Notes: generated by a model not told the origin, from the letters alone. 58,000 bases of DNA from Adiantum capillus-veneris (GCA_014529385.2 CM043950.1:72822435-72880434); one strand, 5' to 3'. Shown: positions 31,560 to 44,039, counted from the stretch's first letter. Numbers and translations: made by a program.

Positions 31560-33150
31560 TGCAAGTTATATGTAGATAATTGAAAGCCTTTTGCTAAACA
31601 TCGAAGCCATTGCTTTTGGAACAACTTTTCATGCCTTTAGCGTGAGAGGTATATCCACACTTAATCAACAAAGTCAAGCACATATGCAACATCCATTTAG
31701 ATCTATGTATACAGGGTGAAGGAACTACTTTGTGCATCATGGAAGATATTTTCTACCTCTTTTCTTGTATAAGTTACTTCCTCAACATGTCCATCAAAAT
31801 GGTGTCACAAAGAATCCAACAGATGATTGAAAGCCTTTTGCTAAACATCAAAGCACTACTCCAACACACAGGAATACATAGCCAAATGTGGATCTTCGAC
31901 TATCCACACAACCCGCATGATTCCCATCTGTGTAACCCACAATGTATGCATCACTATTCCCAAAGCGTAAGCACTTGCTTACCTCACCTTTCAGATATCT
32001 CAGGATGTGCTTCACTCCTTTCGAGTGTTTATGCTAAGATTCCCCTTAGATATACTAACCACTCCCACTGCAAATGCAATTTTTGGTCTTATGGCTACAT
32101 TGGCGTATATTAAACGACCAACAACTAAAGAATAAACCACCTTTTCCATGTCCACTTTCTCAGCATTATAATTGGGATCATCATTCTTGCTAAGTTTTTT
32201 ACATGCCTACATTGGGGTACTCAATGTGACCTCCCCCCCCCACATATTACAACATTGCAAGACTTTTGGATATACTTTTCCTGAGACAACTCTCATATTC
32301 CGTGCTTCTAGTCTCACTTGAGTCACATACCAAGAAAGTGTTCACATCTCCCAAATCTTTCATAGAAAATTGCATGTTACATAAATTCTTCAAGATGGAA
32401 ATCTTGTCGTAAGACTTCCAGGCAATGAGTGTCTCATCAATATAAAGTATCAAGATGATAAGTGAACCATCATTCGACTTACATGTATACAAGTAGCAGT
32501 CTTCCTAGCTCCTTTCATCCCCTTGGGACTGCATGTACTTGTCAAACTTCATGTACCACTACCTTGGGCCTTGTTTTCCACAAAAGTCCTTAAACTGAGA
32601 GGACACAAATTCTCCCCCATTGTGAGTGCACAAGGGCTTTGAGTTTCATGCTTGACTAGTTTTTTGCCATAGCTAGGAACTTTTGGAAGACTCTAAAGAC
32701 TTTTCTTTTTATCTTCAAGAGATAGACCCGCACCTTTTGAGTAGAGTCATCCATGAAAGTGAGGAAATATAACCCCCCTACAGTCTTATGCAACATAGGC
32801 CCACATAGCTTACTGTGTACTAAATCTAGAGGATACCCTAACTTTCAATCTAATCAGGATGAGGCATACCCAATCTGTTTTACGTATATGCAATGCTCAC
32901 ACAAAGTAAAATCATAATATTTTAACACACATATATAGCCGATTGTAACTGCTTCATTCCCTTCTAACCATATGACTAGCCAACTATGCCACAACTGAAT
33001 AGAAGGCAGCTTGGCTACATAGATAGAGTTCTCTTTCACAAAAGACACATACAAGCAATATAATGAGCTAGGGCCTAGGCCTTTGAGCACGACCAAGTTA
33101 CCTTTCAATTTTATCATCCAAGAACCATTGAGCAACAAAGATCATCAGGT
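31560..33150 (-). pseudogene. Copia pol fragments on the minus strand
   Basis: Reading leftwards, 33138-32854 gives a gag-pre-integrase segment (IQLWHSWLVIW, FTLCEHCIYVKQIGYASS). 32850-32520 gives integrase pieces. 32492-32247 gives reverse transcriptase (LIILILYIDETLIA, where the active site is YIDE, and QFSMKDLGDVNTFL). Near 32130-31860 there are YSLVVGRLIYANVA and a decayed RNase H start (GYTDGNHAGCVDSRRSTFG). A large part of integrase and RT is deleted between these pieces. It is a heavily decayed Copia copy, distinct from the plus-strand one at its left. Confidence 0.75.
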
Positions 33151-33211
33151 TATCTTGATGAAACAAAGCTCTTAATCTCTACACGACGTCCCGGGGGGGA
33201 ATTTGTTGGAG

Positions 33212-34260
33212 ATGGTGGCGACAATGGTGGTGTAACCTTTGAGATCATGCATAGTGATGATGTGGCATTGTAGGGATTGGCCCCACAAGGACCACTGCTT
33301 TTATGAAGGTGAGGATCCCCTTAGCCATTATAACGACACCGTGACAACCAAGGGGCGCTTCCCATGCAGTGAAACTTATCGAGATGTCCAACCGTGCAAG
33401 ATATACTAAAAAATACTAGCCACTTAGATGGCATGTAATCAAAATTTTAAAATGATCTTTGAGAGAGCTGCACGAGTAGGTCACGTTTTTTTATAGTTTT
33501 TGGAATTGCCATCTCCTATAAGAAGAGTATTCCATTAGTGGATAGGGGTGCATTGCGGAAGCCTTGGGCTATAGAGAGGCATTTTTGTGTGTGTTGGGCG
33601 TGTTACCCTTTCCATCTTTTGGTGCCCCCATGGAGGAGCAGTCTCATTGCCTCGGTTTGAAGTTGAAGCAGTGATTTTGATGATGTCAAAGATGCAAGTT
33701 TTGAAGAGGCAATATCCCATATGCGGGTTGGGTGATGAGATATTCAAGGTATATATAGTGGACTAGGTCCACTTATTTGATAAGCAAGAGGGAGAGGGGA
33801 GAGATCCCCCCTCATTGGATATGGCAAAACTGTCGAGGCACTGTCCTAGCGATGGTGGAGGCTCTACACAATGTTTCGGGGCCATTGTATGATGGATTTT
33901 GACAGAGATGGTGGCGACAATGGTGGTGCGGCCTTTGGGTGGTGCTCATGCACAATGACGGTATGGCACTACAGGCCTTGTTGCCGCGTGCCCCACAAGG
34001 GCCAATGTTTTTATGAAGGTGAGACTCCCCTTAGCCATTGTAACGGCACCATGAAAACCAAGGGGTGTTTCCCATTGAGTGAGTTGAGAGACAGGAGGAA
34101 ACTTGTCAACGTGTCCAACCATGTAGGATATTCTAAACAAGACTAGCCACTTGGATGGCATGTAATCAAAATCCTAAAATGGACTTTGAGAGAACTACAT
34201 GAGCATGACACAAGTTCTTTTTTCCTTCTTTGGGATTGCCATCTCCTATAAGAGGAGTTC
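33212..34260. repeat. Two direct copies of an approximately 330-bp noncoding segment
   Basis: 33212-33536 and 33904-34260 align through shared text such as GAGATGGTGGCGACAATGG, CCTTAGCCATT and GCCACTT(A/G)GATGGCATGTAA. The spacing is about 690 bp. A third related piece starts near 34775 (AGAGAGGCATTTTT, as near 33574). They may be parts of an old repeat element, but no coding text is seen. Confidence 0.75.
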
Positions 34261-35172
<912 letters not shown>

Positions 35173-35204
35173 CATTAGGAAAAATATGGACTCTCCTTGG
35201 GCCT
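35173..35204 (+). repeat. Left terminal inverted repeat (core)
   Basis: Pairs with 56315-56346 at 30 of 32 positions. Similarity weakens inward but continues through AAGGCT and G-rich text. Confidence 0.8.
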
Positions 35205-35327
35205 TTTTTATTAGTGAAGGCTTAAGGGAGAACCAATGAGAAGGCTCTTGGGATATCACCTAGAGGGGGAGGAATGGTAGGGGTGCAGCCTAATTGTCTC
35301 CCTCTTCAATGCTTCGTGCTTCTCAAT

Positions 35328-35342
35328 GGGGGGGGGGTGGGA

Positions 35343-35369
<27 letters not shown>
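35328..35369 (+). repeat. Poly-G tract inside the left terminus
   Basis: A G run with two interruptions, the last block being 27 consecutive G. It can form G-quadruplex structure. The right terminus has a matching run of 16 C at 56184-56199. Length may be affected by sequencing error. Confidence 0.85.
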
Positions 35370-35373
<4 letters not shown>

Positions 35374-35919
35374 ATAGGAGGAGAGAGGTGTCATAAAAGA
35401 GGGAGGGACCCCCCCCCCAAAAAAACGCGCATGCTTAAAAACTCTAAAAATTGTTTTTTCTTTTAAAGTTCCGAAGTTGACCCATTTGCCTCCAAAACTG
35501 GCCCAAAACATAAACTAACTTAAAAAAGTCAATTTTCCCTCCCAAAATCCACTTTTCTCTCTCTCCCTCATTACTTTTCTCTCCCACACTCTCCGTCTTC
35601 TCCCTCCTCCCATTCTCTCTCTACACTCAAGGCAGCCATAGCCAAAATCTTTCCACCACTCTCTTCCTCTCTCTCCATAGCTCCCCCTTCTCTCACACCT
35701 CCATAAACCCTCTACAGTCCCACACTCCATAGCCCACAACTCCACTATCCTCTCTACCTCTCACTCCTCTGCTCTTTCTCTATCTCCACTGTCAAAGCCA
35801 CCATAGCTACCATAGGTAGCTTACCTCACCCTCCCCTCAGCTCCTCATTCTCTCTCCATAGTACTCAACTCTTTGAAATCCCTTCCTAAGCCCAACTTCC
35901 CAAGCATGTTCATGCATAG
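35370..35919 (+). promoter_or_regulatory. Pyrimidine-rich leader before the first gene
   Basis: 35555-35870 is almost pure CT with CTCTCTC and CCTCC blocks, resembling the pyrimidine-rich regions seen upstream of plant genes. No TATA box stands out. It may contain the promoter and 5' leader of the gene starting at 35920. Confidence 0.35.
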
Positions 35920-36990
35920 ATGGCCCAAACCAGAGCTAGAGGAGACTGTGTTGCACAGCACAAAAGAATCAGAGGGGGTATGGATCCCACAAGTATTCAA
36001 GAAGGGTGCATGGGTCTACATGCAACCGTCACGTGCTGGACCTCATCGCGTACGGTGTCAAGGCGTATTGGAACGTCATTGGAAGGGCCGGCTATTGGCA
36101 TTCAAAGCAACAAAGTCCGGAATGGTGGCCATCGTGCAACACGTCTATAGTGCAGCTCAGATCCACCTCGAGAGAACTTCAACTCAATTTCCACCTCATT
36201 GTAAGTTTTCATGGTTTAGCTATCCCATGCATATGTCATGTTTACGTTTATGTGATCATTATGTTTAACTAAGTGCATTTGTAAAGATGTTTTTCCATCC
36301 AGCTTAGTTGTGGAGCAGCCGCTTGAGTGCCTCTGAGGCACGTTCATGGTTGTGCATACTCACATTAGGGAGCTTATGTTTCCTAATGTTTCATCGAAAA
36401 AACTTACCGAGCAGCGAATATTCATGTACTCCCACAAGTACGTGGTGCCGAAGTCAAGACAAAGCTATGGTAGATTAGAAGCCGTGGAAACACCCTCATT
36501 GTAGAGTGCAGAATGGCCAACTCCAGACCATTGGGATTTGCTTTCTTTCAAGCGCAAGGTGCTGCAAGATTTCCAAGGGTCCCTAAAGTTTAGTAAGGCA
36601 ACCAGATCGGTGGGTCTCAGTTGGCATTGTCCCATTCATTTGTTTGTGCATGCATTCCGCTCTCTGCCGATTGTAGAAACACCAACAATGTTTGTTTGCA
36701 CAGAAGTTGACATAGATACAATGGACACCATTCTAGGTGTCAATTGGGGCTATGTTGACGGTTTGCATGATGGTGACCGTTATAAGTGCAATGTGTCCCC
36801 CACACAGCTTTGCCTTTGGTATTTGAAAGCAAGGTGCACCTTGTATGCATGGTTTAGCTACGAGAGGTGGATGCACAAACGTGGCAAATGGATACCCTTG
36901 CAGCTGACAGCCGAAGAGGTTCAATCCTTTGAAATTCGTGTCTGCATGCCCAATAACAAGGTGGAGGTGGTTGCAGTGAATCCGCATTGA
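35920..36990 (+). pseudogene. Gene 1 of the large element, unknown function, two exons
   Basis: I do not recognise this protein. The reading starts at ATG 35920 (MAQTRARGDCVAQHKRIRGG, an Arg-rich start), runs to a GT at 36201, skips a 102-base intron (36201-36302, GTAAGT to CCAG) and resumes in frame to a TGA at 36990. The sum is 323 codons including the stop. Three internal stops lie in this frame: a TAG after RATRL in exon one, and a TGA and a TAG in exon two. No frameshift is required. Exon two includes HIRELMFPNVSSKKLTEQ, FMYSHKYVVP, GLSWHCPIHLFVHAFRSL and CLWYLKARCTLYAWFSYE, rich in aromatic residues. It is co-directional with gene 2. Confidence 0.55.
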
Positions 36991-37386
36991 ACTCTTGCCA
37001 ATCTTCGGGAACACTTTGTCATAATGGGATTCGAGGATGTCGGTAATGCAAGTTTCAAACTGGAATAACGCAAGGTCTGCTTTGTGCTTGCTTAGCTACC
37101 TTTTCTTATTTTTTGTGGGTTTTTGTATTTTGATTGCCCATTTTTTGGTTGGATAGATTGGAAGGCGAATGGAGGCAACTATGCTTCTTTACAAAGATTG
37201 GGCTACAGACGAAATCATCTTGTCTAAGTGAATTGGATTGTAACTTTAATCGTTTATATATTGGATATTTTATTAAAGATTTTAGAAAGTTTTAAGGTGT
37301 TGTACTTGACTTTGTACTTGAGTTTTAAGGTGGTGTAAATTTATTTTTTAAATTCATATTTTTTATTTTTTTCGAGATGGAATATG

Positions 37387-37397
37387 TATATATAAGG
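37387..37397 (+). promoter_or_regulatory. TATA box of gene 2
   Basis: TATATATAAGG lies about 80 bases before the proposed ATG at 37474, a normal distance for a short leader. Confidence 0.5.
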
Positions 37398-37726
37398 AGG
37401 ACCACCTCCTCATTTCACCATTTTCATCCCAGCATTGCAAAGAGACCTAGCATATCCAATCACGCAAAGAGACATGGCTGCTACTAGTGCTTTAGATGCA
37501 TTCCTTACTGAGGTTGGGCATGCAAATCGCCCTAAGATTCAAGCATTTTTCACAACCCAACCCGATTTGGAAACCACTTTGACCCTCCACTCTCAATCTC
37601 TTGAGCACATTACTTCATACATTTCCACGTGCATGGGGAGATTCATTGTTGAGTTACCAAACCGGCCAGGGCAATGGGTCCCTGAAGGCCTTCTCCACCA
37701 CATCTACCAAGGGGACAGGCCATTTC

Positions 37727-37912
37727 TGTTGAGCTATATATAGTGTGTCTCTATATATAGCACCATGCAATCTGGTCCCCTCTATATAAACTTGTCTCGT
37801 GTGATCAGTAGATACAGTTGGGGTTGTCATATCTGGTGTCTCTTCTCTCGTCTTTGCTCCACTGTCAACAATATCTGGTGTCTCTTCTCTCGTCTTTGCT
37901 CCACTGTCAACA
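37727..37912 (+). repeat. 5' LTR of the non-autonomous element
   Basis: TATA box TATATAAA at 37783-37790. The second half is a tandem pair of a 42-base unit (ATATCTGGTGTCTCTTCTCT and so on, ending GTCAACA), present in both LTRs. The unit ends like the LTR itself. Confidence 0.92.
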
Positions 37913-37927
37913 TGATATCAGAGCTGG
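37913..37927 (+). other. Primer-binding site
   Basis: TGATATCAGAGCTGG directly follows the LTR and matches the initiator-Met site TGGTATCAGAGC except for one base. Confidence 0.85.
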
Positions 37928-38323
37928 CTATGGAGGTGTTTGCTTATGGTGCTCTCTCGTTCTCTCTTCATCAAGCTTGCATGGGTGATTTCATGGGTGA
38001 TGGAATTAGTGTATTGGGGTCATGAAGAACAAAAACAAAATCCAAATTAGGGTTTGGAAGAGAGATGTCTTCAACCCAGTTCTATGCAAAACGCAAGCCA
38101 TAGCAAAGATGCACAAGACTCAGAACTAAGTTTCATGGAGTGAATTTCATGGACTGAACGGGGTCAAACTTCCTCTCGACAAATTTTAAACTAATTTCTG
38201 CGTAGAAAACGTGTTTCCAAAACCAAGATCTACGTGTGCACGTCTCCTCATGCGCTGGGTCATCTCCAGTTCATTATGCTTTTCTCCAGGTCTTTTTATG
38301 GATGGGTGCACAGGTCTCTTAGC

Positions 38324-39642
38324 ACTAGGTTGGTAATGGGACACTTTTATGTCCTGTTAAGTGACCATTTTCCTTGAATTATATCAAGAGTTTCAAAATG
38401 GATTTTGAGATTCTATCTATCTAGAAAGTTGTCTCATGAGCTGAAAAAAACTTGACATTTTTTTGGAATATCAATTCCATCTTTAAGCTTGTCCTTGCAC
38501 AACATTTCACAACCTAAACTGTGTGAAAAAACGGGTCCTGTTTTTGGCTTTTTTCAACTTTTTGCAACTATACCACTCTAGAATTCATGTTTGTGAGGTC
38601 TATAATGCTAGAGAACTATCTTTAGTAGTCCTCAACATGTCTTGATTCTTCTAGGGATAAATAAATGTTAAAGTTGTAAGTTATGACCAAATTACAAAAA
38701 TCGTCAAATCCTGTTTTTTAGCCAATTTTAGCTCTTCTATGATTTTTTTGGTGGCTTTCATGATATCCAAATGAAGTTTTGATTTTCTATGTCGCATATT
38801 GTAACATAAAGCTAATATTCCCTGAGTTTTGGGGCACCTAATACCCTATTTTGCATAGTACACAACAATGGTTGATTTTTTCAATTATAGAAGAAAACGA
38901 AACATTCTAGTATATCAAGTATAGCTTTTTCAATATTTCTAGTTTCTTGTGACAACTATATGCATTTTGTAGGTAGTAACCATATCTAGTCATAAGGATC
39001 AAATTTGCCTAGATTTTGAATAGTTTCTATGGGATTCTACAACTTATAATGTTGAACCCAGTTTTTTCATGTTTGCTGTATTTAGCACTTCATCTTTGTC
39101 CCCAAGATTCCCCTTGGTAAGAGATGTATTATTATTTTGACATTCTCCATGGATCCTTATGAACCTAAAGGACAACAGGGAACTAAGAAAACATGCTTAT
39201 ATTATTTGTATTGAGCGTGGCTATAGAAACTTTGATGATAGGTTTGCAGATTGGTAAAAATTCAACTTTTTTGTGCCTATTTCTTTTGGCAAAACAAAAA
39301 ATAGTGAGTGAGAAGCACTCATATATTCTGATCACCAACCCATTGAAGTTAACTAGAGAATTTATCTCAAGTCCTACAAAAATCCCTAATCTTATTTTTA
39401 TGCAACAAAACATAAGAAATGACTTTTTTGATGAAAATGTATTGGTCCATCAAATTTAGAGGCTTGGTGTGACCAAAAGATGAGAAATTTTACAAGTTTC
39501 TTATTGTTTCCATGTGTAGTAGGCCTTGAACTATAACCTCATGAAAGGATTTTACAAAATGAGTGGATCTACTATGGTTTTGGAGGTTTTTTTCAAAACC
39601 CTAAAAGGACACTTTTATGTCCTGTTAGGTTACCAACCTAGT
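38324..39642. repeat. Inverted-repeat unit inside the non-autonomous element
   Basis: ACTAGGTTGGTAA (38324-38336) is exactly inverted at 39630-39642, and GGACACTTTTATGTCCTGTT occurs at both ends in direct orientation. The interior of about 1.3 kb is AT-rich and noncoding. It could be a small DNA transposon inserted before or after capture. Confidence 0.5.
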
Positions 39643-39715
39643 TTTAACAAGCGCATGCTGCCAAAGGTCTTTTTTATGGCTGGCTGCTAAGGTTTCCTAT
39701 ATGCGCTTGCTTGCC

Positions 39716-39860
39716 TTCGTGTGCCGGTTTTAATACTCTTTGTGTTCAGTTTTATTGAACCTTCGTGTGCAGGTTTTATTAGATGCGCACCTCTTTTAAT
39801 AGTTCGTGTTCAATTTTTTGAACCTTCGTGTGCAGGTTTTAAACCCCTTCTTGTGCAGGT
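39716..39860. repeat. CTTCGTGTGCAGGTTTTA repeats
   Basis: Three to four imperfect copies of a unit containing CTTCGTGTGC(A/C)GGTTTTA and TTCGTGTTCA lie directly before the PPR fragment. Confidence 0.75.
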
Positions 39861-39889
39861 TTTTGAAGATTTGTGTCCAAGTTGATAGC

Positions 39890-40310
39890 GACTTGTACAG
39901 AACATGGAGATGCATCACTTTCGCATCTATCTTGGATGCTTCCTCAACATCTTTGCTGCTAGAAGCATGGAAATACATTCATCATTTGCTTCACAGTTGC
40001 CATCTTGATGAAGACGAGGCTGTTGGAAATGCATTCATTACTATGTATGGCAGGTGTGGCAGTCTATTCGTCGCAAAGAAAGTGTTTGATGTGTTACCAA
40101 GCAATGATGACAGCATTCACCCAGAATGGGTGTGGCCATGATGCTCTAGATCTATTTCAACATTCAGGCTTCAAGGTCTGAAACCAGATAAAGTTACTTT
40201 TCTCTATGCTTTGGATGCTTGCCTATGTGCATCAACTCTTAAAGTAGGCACTGCAATACACGTTTCCTTTGTTGGTGCTGGTTATGAATTCGATCTGGTC
40301 TTGAGATGAT
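39890..40310 (+). pseudogene. Captured PPR protein fragment
   Basis: The plus strand reads WRCITFASILDASSTS, then KYIHHLLHSCHLDEDEAV, then NAFITMYGRCGSLFVAKKVF, which is the repeat pattern of plant PPR proteins (two to three 35-residue repeats). After frame changes near 40110-40180 it goes on as NGCGHDALDLFQH and LQGLKPDKVTFLYALDAC. Intact PPR proteins act on organellar RNA. Here it is a fragment of a host gene within the LTR element, in sense orientation and without a start. Confidence 0.8.
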
Positions 40311-42680
40311 CATCCCTTCAACACAGAGAACGCAAAGAAGCAATTGCAGGCACAACCATTTGTTCAACTTCACTCACAAAACTTCTGTTGGAAACCCTAA
40401 ATCTTACCCGAAATTCAAAGAGGGCATCTATCTAAAGCAAGTTTAAGAAAATATCCATGGGTGGGATTTTCTGGTTTTTTCATGGCTACATGGTTGGCTG
40501 TGCAGCTCTTTCCATGGCTTCCTTTAAGGCTGGTTCAGTATCGACACATGGATTGGAGTGCAAGTTTTCTTCTTTTTGTGTCTCTTCATGGCTGACCTCG
40601 GATCCCAACTTGATGAAGGCATGAGGCTGGAAAATCGTATTCGTCTTGACGATCTATGTGGAATTGATGACTCCTTGTGCATGGAAGTCGCTTCACATCT
40701 GTGTCTCCAATTATGACTGTACATTAGACATTGCAAATTATGCTGGCGAGAAAAGACTGGTGCAAGATTTCCTGTTATGACTGAGATATGAGCTTGGTGC
40801 TGCTTTATCCATTGAAAAGTTTCTGTGCAAGTGTGAGCTCGGTGCTCCATTATTGATGGCATGACAAGTTCCATGATGCCATGGTTTCTTTGCAACTACA
40901 TATCAACATAAGGATCAATAGAATGTAAAAGATCTAGAAGTGTGCCAACATTGGCATAAGGCAAATCTGGCATTTGATGGAGGCGTTCTATCCTCCTTGC
41001 GGAATATGGTGTGGAATCGGGAGCCCTTTTTCTGAGCTCGCTCGGCCATGAGATTGGCAGCCAAGCAAGGACACATGCTACTCATGATGTGAAGACTATG
41101 CACGTGTGATGACATCATACTTCAATGCTTCATTGTTATGGGCATGTCATTCAGAGCTGCGGAGCGCACGATAAAAAAGACCATGAAGAGGAGATGTTAG
41201 GTCTCATGAAGATAAGTATAAATTATCGTTAAATATTCCGTTTGAATTGCATGAGATTCAAGAAGCTCTCTGTTTTGGGTTTTTGGGTTTGAAACTTTTG
41301 AGCGACAAGAGAAGCATAAGCATGTGTTTGTGTGTGCCAATAGTTGCAAGACGGTGTTGGAGCCCCATATCTCCTCTGGAATTCTCTCATCTATCCTACG
41401 TAAGGCCATAGGCCTACGCCAAGAGAAAGGCCTTCGCTTATGCATGCAATACAGGGTCTCGGCAGCCTATCCTACATACGTCCATAGGTCTGCAAGAGAA
41501 AACATCTGCAGTAGTTTCTACGTTCAGAATAGAACTATGTTTTTAATTTTATGCTATTTTAAGCATCATCGCAACAGTTTATATGATATAGAGACAGTTA
41601 TGATGGGAGGAAATTCAGAGATCAGGGTACTATGAGTAATCCATGTGTGGATATCAAGCTAGTCGCCTGGCTATGACAAACTCCGCGATCTCTGTCTTTG
41701 TGCCGAGCCTATTTTATGGTAGCAATAAAGCTTCCTATTATTAACTCCGCGATCTCTGTCTTTGTGCTGCCTATTATTAGCACTCCATCTTGCTTATTTT
41801 ATGGTAGCAATAAATATTAAAAGTGTGAAAAGCGTGGGCAAGTACATCTGTCTTGAGATCATCTCCGGGGAGCCAGAAAACAGTGTTGTGGAATGGTGGG
41901 CGCTTTTAAGGAGTATAGCGATGTAGACGTTTATACTGGACAGTTTTTCTAGAGTGCGCATAACGGCCTGATTGGCTGCTTGCTCGCTTTATTTGGCAGC
42001 TCATGATTTGCCAACAGCATGTTAGCACCATAAATAAGTGATGCTTTAGCGTGAGAGATATCCGAGGCGTGGCTTAGTTCCTGCAACGTGCTCTATTATG
42101 ACCTTTCGACTATTCATATTTTCACACTACTACCAAGGCGGCCAGCGTTCGAGTGAGGGGACTATGAATATTTTGTCTCTTGTAACGCGTGGTTAGTCGA
42201 TGCGGTCTTGGACGTTATCAATTATTAATGCTTTCAGGAAGTGATATCAAAAGATTCGACATGCCGAAAACCATCACTCATGATGTTTCGAGATCATCAC
42301 TAGGTTCTTCACTTGATTAATGTTCATCACTTCCGTCTATCAGTAGGACTCGATCTTGATTCCTTTTGTCACTTCTATGTGAAAATTTTAAAAGTCATGC
42401 TAACGTTATAGACTTCCTTCCATCACTTCTATGTCAAAATTTAAAAAGTGATGTTTTTGTTATTTTATTATCAATTGTTTGGGCATCAGTTCTTGTAATT
42501 TGTTGCTATTGATCTCATTGCAATTTGTCATAACATAATTCACATTATTTCATGATCGTCTTTATGTGATCATATACTAACGTGTGTGATAATTTTCATC
42601 TGAATCATCGTTGTAGAGATGACAAGATTTACCAAGCCATTATCTACTCACTAATCATTGTCTTGAGGTTTTGCAGATTT
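40311..42680. other. Noncoding interior of the non-autonomous element
   Basis: No coding text. A duplicated ACTCCGCGATCTCTGTCTTT unit with TTATGGTAGCAATAAA occurs twice at 41680-41820. A 95-base segment at 40795-40880 recurs at 43109-43205 (GAGCTCGGTGCTCCATTATT is shared). Confidence 0.6.
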
Positions 42681-42689
42681 TGCACAAAA

Positions 42690-43050
42690 CTAGCGTCTCT
42701 GATGCCATGGTACATAAAGCCATGATGGTGATTACTATTTTACAATTTTTATTTGATTTGAAGAAAATGTTTCTGATGCCATGGTACGTAAATCCATGAT
42801 GATTATTGCTACTTCAAAGTTTTTCTGAGCGTCTCTAATTCCATAAGGAATTTCGTGATGCCATGGTCTGTAAAGCCATGATGATTATTGCTATTTCAAT
42901 GTTTTCATTTGTTGAAAGCGTCTCCCGATGCCATGGTACATAAAGCCATGATGATTATTCCTATTTCAAAGTTTTTATAAGCATCTCTTATACCATAGTG
43001 AATACCATGATGCCATGAGCTCGGTGTTGATGATTACAATGAACACGGTC
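42690..43050. repeat. Repeats built on GATGCCATGGTAC and AAGCCATGATGATTATT
   Basis: Four to five imperfect units of about 75-90 bases, each with a GCGTCTC-like start, ATGCCATGGTAC or a variant and CCATGATGATTATT. They form a decayed tandem array. Confidence 0.8.
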
Positions 43051-43853
43051 TCATTGAAGTGAGCTCCATGCTCCTTTATTTATTCAATTTTGAATAAGTT
43101 TCCGTACAAGTGTGAGCTGGGTGCTCCTTTATCCATTGAACAGTTTTCGTACAAGCGTGAGCTCGGTGCTCCATTATTGATGGCATGACAAGCTCCATGA
43201 TGCCATAGAAAGTTTGTATATGATATCGTGATGATGACTTTGAGAGCTTTGAATTTATGATACCTACATGATTTGTCACCAAAATAACGTCTCTAATGCC
43301 GTGGTACGGCATACCATGCTGATAATAACTTGTGTTGAGAACTTATAGCCATGGAATTTCCATGATCCCATGGTACATGACACCATGTCGGGCTCCATCA
43401 CATTTATTTTATGTCCACACTGTATGTATGTGCGCCCATGTGACTGCATCAGTACAATGTTTATTTCTCTGTCATGTCAAGAGCAGTGTTGCGAACCATC
43501 ACTAAGGACAATGTGATGTTGTATTTCTAACCTTTACGTTTCGATATATTTCTTGACTTGATGTTGTTTACAGAATTAGAACCAAGTCTAGGAGTACGTA
43601 CGGGGGACTCACAGATATTGAAGATGCTCTACCAAAGCATATACAGTCGTTCAATTATATATATAAGTTATGTCTTTTTAGACTTTATGGCCACTATTGT
43701 ATATTTATGGAGTGATGTAGCTCCATTAAACATTGAAAATGTACAATTCCAATTTTTTAATATAACGGTAGGTGTATATAGAGCTGTGGGTTTTTCCCTT
43801 GAGCCCCTAAGGGTTTTTTCATCCACAGAAAGGGACCTTCGTTTGAGTGGGGG

Positions 43854-44039
43854 TGTTGAGCTATATATAGTGTGTCTTTATATATAGCGCCCTGCAATCT
43901 GGTCCCCTCTATATAAACCTGTCTTGTGTGATCAGTAGATACAATTGGGGTTGTCATATCTGGTGTCTCTTCTCTCGTCTTTGCTCCACTGTCAACAATA
44001 TCTGGTGTCTCTTCTCTCGTCTTTGCTCCAATGTCAACA
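43854..44039 (+). repeat. 3' LTR of the non-autonomous element
   Basis: Partner of 37727-37912, equal length, preceded by TTTGAGTGGGGG and followed by the ATTTC duplication. Confidence 0.92.

Larger units (their letters stand above)
37727..44039 (+). mobile_element. Non-autonomous LTR element with a captured PPR fragment (LARD-like)
   Basis: Both LTRs are 186 bp (37727-37912 and 43854-44039), start TGTTGAG, end TCAACA and differ at about 7 positions. The direct repeat ATTTC flanks the whole (37722-37726, 44040-44044). The primer site TGATATCAGAGC follows the left LTR and TTTGAGTGGGGG precedes the right one. The 5.9-kb interior has no gag or pol. The last ~65 internal bases are nearly the same as in the Copia 50423-55858, so that family probably supplied the proteins. 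Confidence 0.93.

Noticed and set aside
35333-35511. Pro-rich peptide from the poly-G region
   Set aside because: It is a translation of a homopolymer run within a transposon terminus.
42690-43050. CRISPR-like array
   Set aside because: Units are imperfect, of unequal length and in plant nuclear DNA inside an LTR element; there is no constant repeat with unique spacers.
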